DNA from: Trichobilharzia szidati
Taxonomy: Eukaryota > Platyhelminthes > Trematoda > Strigeidida > Schistosomatidae
NCBI GenBank assembly: GCA_944472155.2
Contig: OX235273.1
Coordinates: 33,577,204 to 33,641,203, forward strand
Length of the DNA stretch: 64,000 nt
Direction: 5' to 3'
Shown here: in pieces, positions 9,910 through 22,640 of the stretch
How the letters are laid out: each line of letters opens with the position of its first letter
How positions within the stretch are numbered: position 1 is the stretch's first letter
Made by a program: the position numbers and the translations under genes
The notes under the pieces: model-generated
What the model was told of the DNA's origin: nothing
Seen by the model: the letters and a program-made list of their open reading frames with translations, nothing else
Databases searched by the model: none

Positions 9910-12900
9910 TAAATCATCTATGGAATTCATAACAGCTGGTGTTCTTCATTTTCTTATTCTTTATCAATTACATACATTGCAGTGTGGATTCCTTCTATGC
10001 CCCAGCCTAAACAGCCTTCATTATCTTCAAGGAATGATTCGACTACTGTGGTTATTTATACGTTGGCGTATGTGGATGATGGTGTTGTAATGTGTAACCG
10101 CGATAAAGACACATAGCCAATTTATGAAGAAAACTAATTCTGTACACCAATACATCAGAGTAACAACTTCGAAGAATGAATTACAGTGAAAGTAGTTTAC
10201 TCTATTTTCTCCCAGGTGTGCAAGGAATAATTTTCTATTTTGTTTGCGTTCCGAGTGGAACATTAGGTACCAAGCTTAGAAGTTTCAGTAGCAGTGGTGT
10301 TTTTCTTTATGATTTACAGGTTGAGGCTGCTAGTCTCACACCCATCCATCATTTTCGGCTTGTCAGCTAGGCAAGGTTTAGGATGGCGTCAGTCAAAGAT
10401 AAAACCTCAGACAACGTGAGGTGTGACTGACAAGCATCCTACCACCAAACTACTAACTCACCAACCAGGAAACAGGTTAAATAAAATAAATAAAAGGAAT
10501 AATTGACAGAGAGTCTACTTGGTCAGGATAGGACTGAATTTCTCACATTTTTTATCCTTTTTCGATTCAACACAGGTTTAAGTAGATTTTTATAGGGGTC
10601 TTGAGTATATGTATGGCTGCCAGATATTGGTAATAATAACGATAATAATAATGATAGTGAAGTACTGAGTTTAATACCCTTGTAGAAAATAGATACCCTT
10701 TAAACTATTTGGAGTATAACCAACACTAAAGTTTAAATGTCACTGTCACGAAAATAAACGTGTCAACTGAAAAGTCACCATGCAGAGTAAACAAGTAGTA
10801 TGCTAATGAGACAGAGAAAGCAATATCTTGTCGATCAGTAAAAAGTATTTGTAGGTCCTTTGTAGAAAGTTTATAGAAGCATAGAGATTTTCTCCCTGCA
10901 TTCAGTTGTCAACTGGATGTAATTGCAATGAGTAAATAGTTTTGATTTGCAATCCATTTTGGCATCATCACTGAATGAATTAGAAATTCAGCTACAAATT
11001 CAAGGTACTGATTAGTTTAACAGAGTTTACATACTTGACTTTTACAGCAGTAGTGAAGTAAGTATTCCCCACATTTCTTTGGTGAAACTAGTCAGAATAT
11101 CTTCAGAAAAGTGATCAAGATCAAGAAACAAATATTGGTAAGATTTTTGCAAATATAACTCGTATTTAAAGGACTTTTATTCCAATAAGTCTGCAGTTTT
11201 TGTGAAATTACTGGGTTGGATACTAATTAAGACAGATACATTCTATACGGAGTGGTTTATTTTCACATCAAGTTCATCAATAATGTTCTAAATAAATGAA
11301 GATATACAGAGCTAATGCAGATAAAAAGGCGAGAAGTAGTGGAGATTGTGCAATGCGATAGATACCACTGATTCATGTGAGTAGTTTTAGACAACTAGAG
11401 ACCATAAATGTGCTTATTACCCAGATTTAGGTGATGTGAACCCCGAGTAGGTACACAGCACATTCATATTCATAGCAAAATTGTCTTCAGTAGTCTACAG
11501 CCAGCTAAAATCTCTTAATTAATGTGGCGTTTGCTACTGACAAGATTCTCTCTGTGTTATATAATGTGGAATGTATTCCCCAAGAATGTTGATGAGCGTA
11601 GATATGGATTGTTTTGCGAAGGGAAGAAATCGGAAATCCTTGTGACACAATACAGAACACATGTAAGGTAGACAGAAGAAGCACAAAACGAAATGACATG
11701 TGAGAATGGTAACTAGAAATATTACAAAGTAATATCTTCTCTTTGAACTACGAGACTATCAAACTTAGTGAAAATTCTGAAAGTCAAAGCAAACATAACG
11801 TTTACTGACATTAATATTCTAGATTTATGCATACGTTTCTCTTCCATCAACTCTGAATTATTATCCAAAATGTTATCTTCGTACTAACACTTGATTTGAG
11901 TAGTATATTTTGTCACACTGAATTAATTGGTTTCATGGTGTGTGAATGACAAGGAGACCTCTTTGATGCCTCTACTTTTATTACTGCTGTTGTCTGTGCA
12001 ATGCAGCACGACACGCGGTTCAATCTTCATGTTAGACACCAACATAAATTGAGATATTGGTACCTCTTGTTGATTTAGCCCAAATAGAAGAAAAAGATCC
12101 TGTTACTTCTTGCAACTTACCAAACCTGAGAAGACAAGTGACCAGTCTTCGAATAATTGAGACCCTTGTGTAAAGCTGGGGAACATTTTTAGATAACATG
12201 GCTGAATGATATTCAAATTGATGATGAATGAAAGCAGTCACAAGCAACAAACAATTTTCTATCTCAAGCTTTCCTGCAACGATTTGTGTTTTGCTCATTT
12301 TAGCACTCTAAGGGTTCCGAATGAGAGTCGTGTCATCGCATGACTGAGAGTATCATGGAGGGGAGCATGGAGAAAGGGAATTAAAAACTGTAGGGAGTCG
12401 TTGACACAAATGAAAGTGATGGCAGAGAATCGAATCCAATGGAAAATGTGCTGCTGAATCTGTAATTTCAACTCGCAGTGAAAATATCTGATTGCATAGT
12501 GTTGTTGGAAAAGCCTAAGATATTTGCGTAATTCTTAATAAAAAGCCTGACTAAATATCAGCTTTTCGGGGCAATTCGTATGAATCTAGAATCCTATGAA
12601 AACCTACCTAAGGTTCATACAAGAACAATCTGCTGCTAAAATGACGCTGGGAAGAGTTTTGATAGGATTACACCCAGCGTGGACGTTATGCCAATACATC
12701 TTATTGTGGAAAAGCGAGTACGTTCATGGTGTGTGTTAGAATAAGTCCTTTCAAGAAGACACGGGAATACCTATCTGTACACACTCATTTATCAGTTCAT
12801 TATATATTATATATAACTTACTGTTTCCATAGAAGGAACACTGGTGAAGACCAAGTTGATCGTGAAAACATGGTTATTTATATGTCTCTGATTCCGTTTT

Positions 12901-13490
12901 TCTGTTTTTCAGTATCGTCTATTAAATTACCGTTAAGCATGGCGTGAGGACAACGAATTCACAACTGGGTTCATAAATCTCAAGACTTTGTTAGCGTTAG
13001 TTCGATATCATGTATCCACTAAGTGTGATGGTAATAAACGTTTTATGCATTTCATTACACCATAACCGCATCAAAGTGGTAAACGTTCTCGAACCTACAG
13101 ATGAAGCCGCTTAATTGCATGCCCAAAACAACTTGAACCACTGAAACAGTTGAAACAGTATAAGTATGAGGAAGACCTACGATTAATCAGAAGATTTTAC
13201 ATTTTCTGGTTAAAACTTTCGGTGGCTATTGAGGGGTGGGTAAAAGTGCCCATCGCTGTGGTTAGATATAGGGATAGAATCTCTGTAGAAGTATTCCACG
13301 TGAATTGAGGTAGCAAAAATAATGACTGTTTTCCTGCCACTGCTGCTTCATGTTTGTGACCACGATACAAAACATAAGAACAAACAGTTCACCAAAGAGT
13401 CTCTTTTCGGCGAATTCGTTCACCTAACTGTACAATAGTCATTATATATAAGTACTTTGTATATGTGCAAATTAAGTTTGTCAGACAAGA
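9910..13490. other. Unassigned intergenic/intronic DNA
   Basis: No confident gene or element. A splice-bounded stretch near 10191-10265 and hydrophobic or polar frames near 12822-12915 were considered as missing TMBIM-like exons, but their phases do not connect. Confidence 0.4.
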
Positions 13491-13499
13491 ACAAAAATT

Positions 13500-13690
13500 A
13501 ATAAGGATCATTGTTTACATCAACCTCGCCTAGTTAACTAGCTCGCTAGTTTTCCGACCGGTCCCAAGCCCGGGTTTGAATCCTGGTAGGGGCGCTCTAC
13601 TAAATATTTCAAAACTAGGTCGAAACCACTATCCAGTATTTTCTGGGTTTCCATTGGTTCTAAAAGTGACGTCAACTAATTATCAAAATA
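13500..13690 (+). repeat. Sm-alpha-like SINE with degenerate hammerhead, copy B
   Basis: A tRNA-like B box (GGGTTTGAATCCTGG) precedes a hammerhead-like block at 13596-13636: CTACTAAAT where CTGATGAGT is expected, ACTAGGTCGAAAC for the stem II 3' arm plus GAAAC, then CTATCCAG. The downstream TTTCTGGGTTTCCATTGG is shared with the other copies. The catalytic CTGATGA is lost. Confidence 0.55.
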
Positions 13691-14352
13691 ATAATCAATC
13701 AAATACATGCGAACTAAAACTTGAAAATATGCAGGAGTATATGTCAGTGGATTGGATATTCGCTGAAGGGACATTCAAATTATATTCTCCAAAACGCTCC
13801 CAGATATAATCCGATTGAGAAACACGGAGTTACGTGTGTATCTGAAAGTGACAGAGAAGATCATGAGAAGCTGATATGACTGCTTGTGTGCAGGCCTGAA
13901 TTCTGCTGGAAGTGATAAGAGCGAACCGAGTGGAATGGAGATAGGCTTGTAAAGCAATGTGTTCCACTAGGATCTCAAAGGACAATTAATTATAATAATA
14001 CGGCTAAGTTTGTTTCATGAGACAATAATATATTGCCTAGATAGAACAACTAGACAGTTGGCTGTAATTTATAACGTTGTTTCTGTTAGTATCGAACAAT
14101 AAATCTGGCCCTCTCATTCAGTCATGTGCTTCTTCTAACTGTTAGGAAGAGTAGTCCATCGGACCAGTAGCATATTATTGTCGTGAGCTGAAGTTTCTGT
14201 TACAGAATTTTGGGGACGTATATAATAGTTGTATCGAAATAGTCATAGAACGAATCCACAATCCTACTATCATTAGAGTTACAACAAAAATAGTAAACTC
14301 AAATTTTATCCAATGATAAAGTTACAATACATATCGTGATGTATTTGGAGCA

Positions 14353-14430
14353 TGCAGGGGAACTTATTGACTTGACATTAGTGTTGAATATCTTAATCTA
14401 TTTTCTTATATCGAGTGTATTGGATTTCCA
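14353..14430 (+). other. Possible 3' exon of a membrane protein
   Basis: After an AG at about 14352 a short frame reads ELIDLTLVLNILIYFL, a hydrophobic helix. It resembles the C-terminal Y-(V/L)-D-(I/L)-(I/V)-N helix of TMBIM proteins. It needs a phase-1 upstream exon that I could not identify, so the link to the gene at 3.1-7.3 kb is only suggestive. Confidence 0.15.
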
Positions 14431-14717
14431 AGGTGACTTCAAGTTGATAGATGTCTACGGTACATATGTAAGAACACAAACTTGTACATATATTAGGATG
14501 TACAGTGTATTGATACACATGTCCTATGAACCGCATACATGCACATTGTCATGAATTCTTTTACATACAGTCCAGTAACTAGAGAAATGAATGAGAGACA
14601 AGCACTTGCAGTGTGACACCTGCTATAGCATTTGCGTTTCTCCAGCAAAACCTTAGTTTGTCTGTGAACAACTGAATATCCTCAAGCTCATACCAAAAGT
14701 ACATATCCGGTCAACAC

Positions 14718-15200
14718 TTACCTCTGGTGCAGCACCAGACCCAATTGACCTAGCCGAACACATGGTTTAGTTAAACTCCAAAAGGAATAAGTAGGCTTGC
14801 ACAGCCAATCATGAGATATTGTATTTACATCTGGACGGGATTCAGAGTAGGACGCCTTCACTCTTGATCCCTCACATGGTAACCATACACTATTAGTATT
14901 TTTGACCAAGCACATACACCAGCTGTCAAATCTGTGGTTCCACTCGTGATAAACACGATTATCAAAGCAACGGCCAGACTGTAGTTCACTCATTAACGTA
15001 CCCATTCGTACGATAGGACTTGTCTCACGATTTTCCAAACCCATCTGACGTCTCCACAGAAATCTTAGAGAATTCCTTTGGAAAGTATACAAGATTCAAA
15101 CTTTCTCTCTCGACTTTTGAACCAAAAAATATTTTTATTTGGTGGATGTAAAAAGTATCTTTCATTCCTGCTCTATCAACTTTCAAGTTTTCCGTTTTCA
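14718..15200 (-). pseudogene. Possible LTR-retrotransposon RT relic
   Basis: A 124-codon minus-strand frame begins FQRNSLRFLW, reminiscent of the 'LRFLW' box in BEL/Pao reverse transcriptases. The rest is not recognisable and I see no flanking LTRs. It could be chance. Confidence 0.2.
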
Positions 15201-15209
15201 TTTGCAAGA

Positions 15210-17370
15210 TAAATCAATTTTTGATCATTTAATGAATCTGTGATCTTAACCTGTTGAATGTTTGAACAAAGTTTTGATCATTTATTTTCTGTTGCCTTCT
15301 ACATACATGTGTATGATAAGTACGTGTGTGCTGAGAATGAATGAAATATGTCGCACAAGTACGTTACAAATTTTAGATAAATTACGTCTTCTTAATGAAT
15401 ATCAACCTTGCTCTTCTGATCCTACCCGAGTTCAACATCCTTTGCCATGCATCCAGTAGCTAAAATTCTATAGCACATTAATAATTCGAGTCATGCAGTA
15501 TTAGTAGAGACTTCATTTGAATATCTGTCCTAGGTGAGATGACGTCGGCTGCCAAAAGCGATTCCTCTTGCATTCCCTTCAGACAACCAAAGCATTTACC
15601 TTTGATAAATTTGAGGGTGACATTTTATATAGACTACCTTACTATCATAGAATTCGAGCCAATTCAACTTTCTCGATTCCTTCAGTAATAAGGCCTACAT
15701 AAATTTGTTTCATATAGGCCAAACATAAATATTTGTGCCTATCTTACCTATGATTCAGGACAAAATAATAGTAATTACCTTAAATAAAATTGTTATTATA
15801 CAAAGTTATTCGTCATTAATCACACATTGCTATTTAGCATATACATATATTAAACTTCCTGGTAATAGTCAGTAACCCTCGGAATTTATCAGAAAATAGC
15901 ACTGTAGATAGACTCTGTTCAATGATAATTATACCAAACTGAAGAGTAGTGAACATGAATGAACCTTTTACCCACTTATGTGTTACAATCGACTTTGGAA
16001 TGCTTTAACCAATCACTGAGCGCGTGATTTTGGTTTACATTGAACAACATGTAATATAATGTTCATATAAACATGGTTTTCTGTCGCTAACGCAATACTG
16101 AGTTGCGTGAAATGTAACCTATCCTTAACAGCAAATATAATGTCCAAATATGTGTATCTAGTATTCTGTTGCTGACGCAGTATTCAACTCTCAGAATAAT
16201 ATTCTGACTCCAGCAACAAACAGAACTTTCAAATAGATATATCGAATTATGTTGCTAATGGTGTGTTGAACTGTAGAAATATGTGAGAATCATAATCTGT
16301 TGGCACACACTCTCTGTATCACACCACGACAACACCACTTACCAAAAAATACGCAGATTCTGAAGGTGTACCTTACCGAAGATTTCTGTCAATTATCTAT
16401 CGACTTGTCTGCTCACACAAGTGTAAGTTACTGAACACTGCAATAGTCACAAACACAAATTTATGTAAACCTGTTGCCTATCAGATAAGTACAACTTGTG
16501 CAGTAGTCTCCATTTGTAGTAGAGAAGAGTATGGTCTTCGTTTACACCGAACACTTGCAAGTTCCTACATTATTCCATCCATAGATAAGGGATATCATAA
16601 CAGAAGGATTGGAATTATCAACAGTTTGATGATGGGAAATAACAGAGACACATTCCTCTCACCAAAGGTTTAATGCTGTCATTTTGGGTTATGAGGAATC
16701 GCTTTATAGTCACACAAAATGATGACTTGACTCTGAGTCAAACAAGTCCCGTTACCACTTTGATGTCGGGTTATTTTACAAGTGTATGTGGTTTCACGAA
16801 TTCCTTTTAAGGTGAAGTGAAATTGTACTCAGATGAAATTAAGTTGGGCGTAGCTACCTTTTTAGAGATCCGAATCGATAATTGTGAGCGATTATTTAAC
16901 TAACCGTTTGAGTTACGGGTAAAATCGAAACTACAGGATTTATCTGAAATACGGTTCTACACTATACCTAATATAATGAAATATAATGAACAAACTGCAA
17001 ATTTTGAGGGGTATGTGGATGAATGCCTTGAAATGCACAGTCAATATTCGTCAATAGGTAAGAAAGGCAAAGCTCTGCCAAAGGCGGTCAGATTTATGTC
17101 GCTCGAAGGCCAGTTAGAGAATAAACGGATCTAAATAAACTAAGTTGAAGAGAAAGGGGAATTAAGGAAACCATATGCAGCAGATACCGTTTATAATAAG
17201 GGGATAACTGCTATGTAGAAAGCAGAATAATAATACTTAGAGAAAAAATTCGAAAAGTTTAGCACTACTTAGTAGTCTTAAGTAGTACAAAGTCGAACTA
17301 AAAAAAATCGACAAGGAATAAATTTGAAAGCAATGAACACTAGGAAAGGCTCTCTGAGCTAAGATCATTG
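15210..17370. other. Unassigned DNA
   Basis: No gene or element recognised. The sequence is AT-rich with no long open frame. Confidence 0.45.
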
Positions 17371-17371
17371 T

Positions 17372-17553
17372 GCGTCGGTGGCACAGTGGTTAGAACTCTC
17401 GCCGACCATGCACATGGTCCGGGGTTTGATCCCCTGCCGACGCACATCTGATATCAATGGTCGGACTGCAAAATTTGGGCTACCGATATCACATACTGAA
17501 AATTCTATACCTGTACCAAAAAAATAAGGTGTGGAATGAAGCTGTGATCAAAA
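17372..17553 (+). repeat. tRNA-derived SINE, copy 3
   Basis: The tRNA-like head (17372-17444) retains the A box TGGCACAGTGG and a B box with one change (GGTTTGATCCC). The tail from 17497 reads TGAAAATTCTATACCTGTACC, then GTGTGGAATGAAGC, closer to the CR1-like LINE tail than copy 1 in its CTGTACC segment. Confidence 0.9.
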
Positions 17554-17917
17554 GATATATGCCCATGCTATTCTGAGTTAGTGTTAGATGAGGATATCAT
17601 AAAGTGAATGAATCCTGTTGTAATAGCGAACACAGGATGCAATATAGGTTTGATATTGTCTTGGTACCTACCCTAATTAGGCCTGAAAAAAGATGCCCAA
17701 CATAGTCTGTGGCAATGCACATCTTAGGTTAATTTCAGTTAAACATATCTCTGAAATAAGTTTGAGTCAAACACGTAAAACCTTAGATACAAAAGGGCTT
17801 AAATCTATTTTGTGTTAAAAGAATCACTAGTCATTTAAGACAAGCAAAAAACATAGAAAATATCTCCATTTAGACATTTGAGAAAACAGAAAGATTGAGC
17901 GAAGAAATATTTACTTT

Positions 17918-18599
17918 TCAATTAGATCCTCTTCTATGGCTCTACTCTAATATATATAGCATTTTTTACAATACACAACAATTTACCAAACACGTGGCGA
18001 TATGTTTGTTAACAATAATTAACCAGTGTCAAAATGTCAATGGGTAGATAATTAAGGAAGAAAATTAATACACACAATTAAAAGGTAGAAATGGATAGAA
18101 TAAATTAATTTTACAAGAATATCACGTAATTAAAGATGAAGTGGTCAAAATAAAATTAAGATAATTTGGACAATTATAATGTAATTTTACAAGAATAACA
18201 CGTGATTAAAGAAGAAGTCAAAATAAAAATAAAAATAATTTGGACAGTTACAATTTAATAGGGGGAGGGGGGCGACGTAGTCCTGTCTTGTAACGATGGC
18301 CACGGTAAGCAAAGTGGCTGTACAAATTTCTTCTGTACACATAGGCTTGGTTTCTTCTGGTGGATTCCAATTGCTTCAGCTGTCTGTAAAAGACGAAATC
18401 TTAGAGCAAAGTTAAGATTAGTTGGAATACGATAAATAATTTTAAATGCAGTATTCACATCGACCTTGTGCTCAGTATCAACAAGGTGTGCTAAAATAGA
18501 ACTACGAATAGATTTTATTTGTCCCTTGCTTAACCACGCTGGATGATGTTCAGAAATACGACGATGAAACTGCCTAATTGTACGCCCAATGCAGCGATA
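17918..18599 (-). mobile_element. Penelope-like element 3' end, left palindrome arm
   Basis: The minus strand encodes CIGRT (second half of a GIY-YIG motif), FHRRISEHHPAWL, then HLVDTEH, the RLLQTAEAIGI segment, LCVQKKFVQPL and LCLPWP, with a stop at about 18256. A 3' UTR follows with an internal tandem duplication of about 70 bp. This arm mirrors 18733-19414 base for base in coordinates; the encoded 67-residue segments are identical. Confidence 0.9.
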
Positions 18600-18732
18600 C
18601 TGACCCTCTTTGGTGCTGAATTCATATTCTTCTCAAAAAATTTATCTGGATAACCATTTTTTCTAAGTAATTCTTTAATAATCTTAAGCTCCTCATTGAG
18701 GCAGTCGTCTGAACATATTAGAACTAAGTTAA
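18600..18732 (-). pseudogene. PLE reverse-transcriptase thumb fragment, palindrome spacer
   Basis: The minus strand reads CSDDCLNEELKIIKELLRKNG, then YPDKFFEKN, matching the end of the RT in the other PLEs (DELYILRKILIENGFPPRF). It passes into the GIY-YIG half with about 80 codons missing. It therefore belongs to the left copy, which has an internal deletion. Confidence 0.75.
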
Positions 18733-19414
18733 TATCGCTGCATTGGGCGTACAATTAGGCAGTTTCATCGTCGTATTTCTGAACATCATCCAGCGTGGTT
18801 AAGCAAGGGACAAATAAAATCTATTCGTAGTTCTATTTTAGCACACCTTGTTGATACTGAGCACAAGGTCGATGTGAATACTGCATTTAAAATTATTTAT
18901 CGTATTCCAACTAATCTTAACTTTGCTCTAAGATTTCGTCTTTTACAGACAGCTGAAGCAATTGGAATCCACCAGAAGAAACCAAGCCTATGTGTACAGA
19001 AGAAATTTGTACAGCCACTTTGCTTACCGTGGCCATCGTTACAAGACAGGACTACGTCGCCCCCCTCCCCCTATTAAATTGTAACTGTCCAAATTATTTT
19101 TATTTTTATTTTGACTTCTTCTTTAATCACGTGTTATTCTTGTAAAATTACATTATAATTGTCCAAATTATCTTAATTTTATTTTGACCACTTCATCTTT
19201 AATTACGTGATATTCTTGTAAAATTAATTTATTCTATCCATTTCTACCTTTTAATTGTGTGTATTAATTTTCTTCCTTAATTATCTACCCATTGACATTT
19301 TGACACTGGTTAATTATTGTTAACAAACATATCGCCACGTGTTTGGTAAATTGTTGTGTATTGTAAAAAATGCTATATATATTAGAGTAGAGCCATAGAA
19401 GAGGATCTAATTGA
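18733..19414 (+). mobile_element. Penelope-like element 3' end, right palindrome arm
   Basis: This is the plus-strand mirror of 17918-18599: YRCIGRT onward through the PLE C-terminus, stop at about 19075, then the same 3' UTR with its tandem duplication. The arm ends at 19414 within the sequence corresponding to a hammerhead-like core. Confidence 0.9.
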
Positions 19415-19760
19415 CAAGCAACAAAGGTTAATAAAGCAGGATTTTGTTAATTAATCAAATCTTTCGCAGAACTCTTCAGCTGAACACTCCACATACAGGG
19501 ATATATGCACTATTGGAAATACACTCAGATATATAAGGTTGATAAACAAATAAACTACTACTGGTCATTCCTCTGAACATGCTTTGGTAATCCAAATATA
19601 GAACGAGGGCTGAATTTACTCAGAAACATTGTCACCCTTTTTTTCTTCGTCTAATCCAATGTTTTTACGTGATTTTCCTACCTCTTATGTATTACCTTGA
19701 ACTTCTGACAATTGAACTTATATTGTATTTATTGATGCTCTGTGTTGATCTGTGTAAAAG

Positions 19761-19988
19761 TAAATGACAAGTTTGTGCACTGTGGTAGATTATAATTCCA
19801 TTATGGGTAAAATTTATTTTGATAAAGTCTCACAGTGTTATACAGTAATATTTACTGATGACATTTCGAGCACCATTTATTGCTCATAATCATATCATTC
19901 CAAAATATATTACTGAAATATTACTGTATTGCACTGTGAGACTTGATCAAAATAAATTTTACCCATAATGGTAAATGACAAGTTCGTG
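19761..19988. repeat. Hairpin element with 17-bp flanking direct repeats
   Basis: Inverted arms 19798-19853 and 19916-19971 (56 nt, about three mismatches) enclose a 62-nt tip. The unit is bounded by TAAATGACAAGTTTGTG (19761-19777) and TAAATGACAAGTTCGTG (19972-19988), which look like a target duplication with one mismatch. On the minus strand the tip has a 5-bp stem GAGCA/TGCTC followed directly by GAAA, as in hammerhead helix II. Related hairpins occur at 37.0 and 42.5 kb. Confidence 0.65.
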
Positions 19989-19989
19989 T

Positions 19990-21480
19990 GTGATCAGTTT
20001 GTATGAAATGCGTTGCGGAAATACACTACACGTTTCGGATAAATTACGCCTTCTCATTTTCTTAGTTTGCGTAATATTTCATTGGTCGAAATATGTTCGC
20101 AATAAATAATTGTGTATGTACGGAATAGGACGAAATTCTATCTTGATTTCTGAGTGCAAAGGAATTAATACGTACCCTTTTCTTTTGAATAAATCAAAAA
20201 AATGAACTAACTTCATTGTATTTTCAGATGCATTTCTAATGGAAACATTCATAATGAAACAGGACTGACAGAACATTTAAAGTGAAAGGCAGCCTTGAAT
20301 ATCACCAAGGTTAGAGGAGTTGCTCTGGGCATTTATGATATACTTTACTGAACCATTCGAAGTAACACGAGAAATAAGCCTGAAATTATTGGTGGAAAGT
20401 CTAAATGAGTCTTCTTCTTGTAACTCAATATTTTATAGGAATAGAATCAAAGTATACAAATGTTAAGCATGACGAGTATTTTAGTCTTAGCTTGTTCGTT
20501 TTCTTATGTACATTGAAAACCACTTTCATGTGAGGGAAAGAGTCATGGAGGGATTCGCTGTTAGTTAACGTAATTACATACCATGAATCGATTTCTTATT
20601 ATTTAGGGAATCCGTGTTTAGGCAATTTCGTGTTCTAGTAACACTTTGAAAAAACTTTTCGAGAAGAATACGTCATCAATATTTCTATCCACATGAACAG
20701 AATCAATTCGTGAATGAGCTGTTGTGAGACAAAAGGAGTGTTCTGTGGTTCATTTGTAAAACTTGGTTAAAGTCATTTGGCAAGTAACTGGTTAATTTAA
20801 TCAATTCTGATTCTTACTACTGATTGAGGTATGAGTAGTTGGATGTCACTCACATCAACCAGTTGTGCTCGATAGGCAGAGCTACGTGGTACGTAAAACA
20901 GACGGTCCAAGCTGTTCCGCCTATTTGAAGTCCTTTAATTTTGTAGAGAAAGCTTTGGTTAGTGTCAGAGACATATTCCCGTGAATTACACAAAGCAACT
21001 CTGCCTGTACGAGAATTTCAAAATTTGAGGCTTCCTGTATATTGTAAAGGAGTAGATAGTTGAAGGACAGCACAAATGAGCAAAGAACGTGTACTCAACG
21101 TCCAAGCAGAAATGAAGTTAATTTAAAAGTCTCGAAAAAACATCAGCTTTAGAAATGCATGATATGGAAGGTGTGCGCAACATCTATTTAAACACTGTTG
21201 AAATTCTGTGAAAAGCACCTTCATTCACATAAAAAAAGACTGACTTCTGAAAGTGTTGCATATTTTAATTACATTGAGTAAAATAAATGGGAGAGAACGG
21301 ATAGACTTATCACCTATATGACAGATTCTCTGGAGGGAGACCGACGAGCAAAAGAAAAACTTGCTCAGTCCTATGTTGTGACCCCTATAAATTATTGTCG
21401 TGCTTTTCACATGTGAACTGATGTATTTTCCACAAAGGAAACATTATACATATACTCATTCAAACTAACATGAACCAATG
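19990..21480. other. Unassigned DNA
   Basis: No gene or recognised element. Confidence 0.45.
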
Positions 21481-21484
21481 GCAA

Positions 21485-21650
21485 TTTGATGTTACAGGTT
21501 TGAACAAGAGTTAACATCAGTAAGAGAACCGTTGGAAAGCCTCGAATTACTGGATAGCTGTTTCGTCCCACTTTGAGACTTTCTAGCGGTACGCATCCAC
21601 TTGAATTCGAAGCCATGACTTTCTGGTTATAAAGCGAGCTTGTTGAGGAC
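21485..21650 (-). repeat. Sm-alpha-like SINE with degenerate hammerhead, copy C
   Basis: The minus strand has B-box-like GGCTTCGAATTC, then at 21589-21550 CTAGAAAGTCTC, AAAGTGGGACGAAAC and AGCTATCCAG. Helix II (GTCTC/GGGAC) and GAAAC are kept, but the CTGATGA strand is mutated. Downstream TTCGAGGCTTTCC corresponds to the shared family body. Confidence 0.6.
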
Positions 21651-21984
21651 TCAGCCTTTGTGACGCCATCCGATACCCATGAGTTTCAAATTTTGGTTAT
21701 TCTATATATATTATGTATATGCATCTCCAAGAAACGGATGACATTTTTATTGTCTGTGGAAGCAGATCAAGAGATGAAGACATGTTGGTAAAATTCAACT
21801 CATGCCACCCGAATCTCATTCTCATATTATAACATGAGGAAAACGATACCATTAAACTCCTTAACGTTTTTCTAGCGAAAATTTCTGATGGCACAATCGA
21901 AAGATCTATATTTCTAAAGTCTTCTTGGACTGAACAGTACATGCATTTCAACAGCTTTGTTCCAATCCAGTATAAAATAACTTA

Positions 21985-22640
21985 GTGAGAACACTGTTGA
22001 ATAAAGTACGGAAAATTTGTTATGGCAGTACAACTGAGCATGAAATAAAGGCTCTAAAGGATGTTTTATCTATGAATGGACACCCTGAAAGCTCATTAAC
22101 CAATACTCTAAATAAACGAGCCCCTGCAAAACTATGTAAACAGTTTCGAAGAAATCTGTCTACATCAATTTGTCACTCGAAAGAGATGAAGTACAAGAGG
22201 TGGTCAAACGAAGACCCAATAAAGCTATCAAGACAGCTTATAATGCTGCAAAACGTGTTTGTCTTAACACCAACGAGCGATTACTTCAACAATTTGTTAA
22301 GGGCAAATCAACAATCCTCGACACTTCAAACTGTGTTTATCAATTTGAGTGTGTTTGTGGAATCGAAAACACAGGTTGTACAGAAAGGAGAAGGTCTATT
22401 CGCTTAATGGAGCGTTTGTCAAAGTGATTGGAAACAGCTTAATCCAAAGTACAAAAAAGCTCAATAACATCTTGCATACAATGGATATGTTATCGACGCT
22501 GTCAAGTTCTTCACTATTGACAGCAAGGAAAACAAACAGAACCAAGCTTGTAATTGCAGATGCTTGCGCATCTCAAGTTCATAATCTAACTCTCTGTGTA
22601 CGAAAAGAGATGGTCTTCACTCTGAATCTACCATGGTAAT
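21985..22640 (+). pseudogene. Penelope-like element C-terminus, 'VVNLxLPW' lineage, degenerate
   Basis: Frames shift twice but order is conserved: RT thumb (KVRKICYGSTTEHEIKALK, then MNGHPESS), a linker (KRRPNKAIKTAYNAAKRVC), a GIY-YIG region (SNCVYQFECVCG, then TERRRSIRL) and a tail ending LTLCVRKEMVF and LNLPW. The catalytic Y-IGR has become NTGCTER, so the nuclease is dead. The tail groups it with the PLE at 61.9-62.5 kb rather than with the 'QPLxLPW' copies. Confidence 0.8.

Noticed and set aside
10191..10330. Missing Y-D-T-Q exon of the TMBIM-like gene (frame contains FLYDLQ)
   Set aside because: Splice phases do not connect with the exon ending at 7284.
18255..18458. Two identical 67-residue genes in opposite orientation
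   Set aside because: Both are PLE C-terminal fragments in the arms of a palindrome, not a duplicated host gene.
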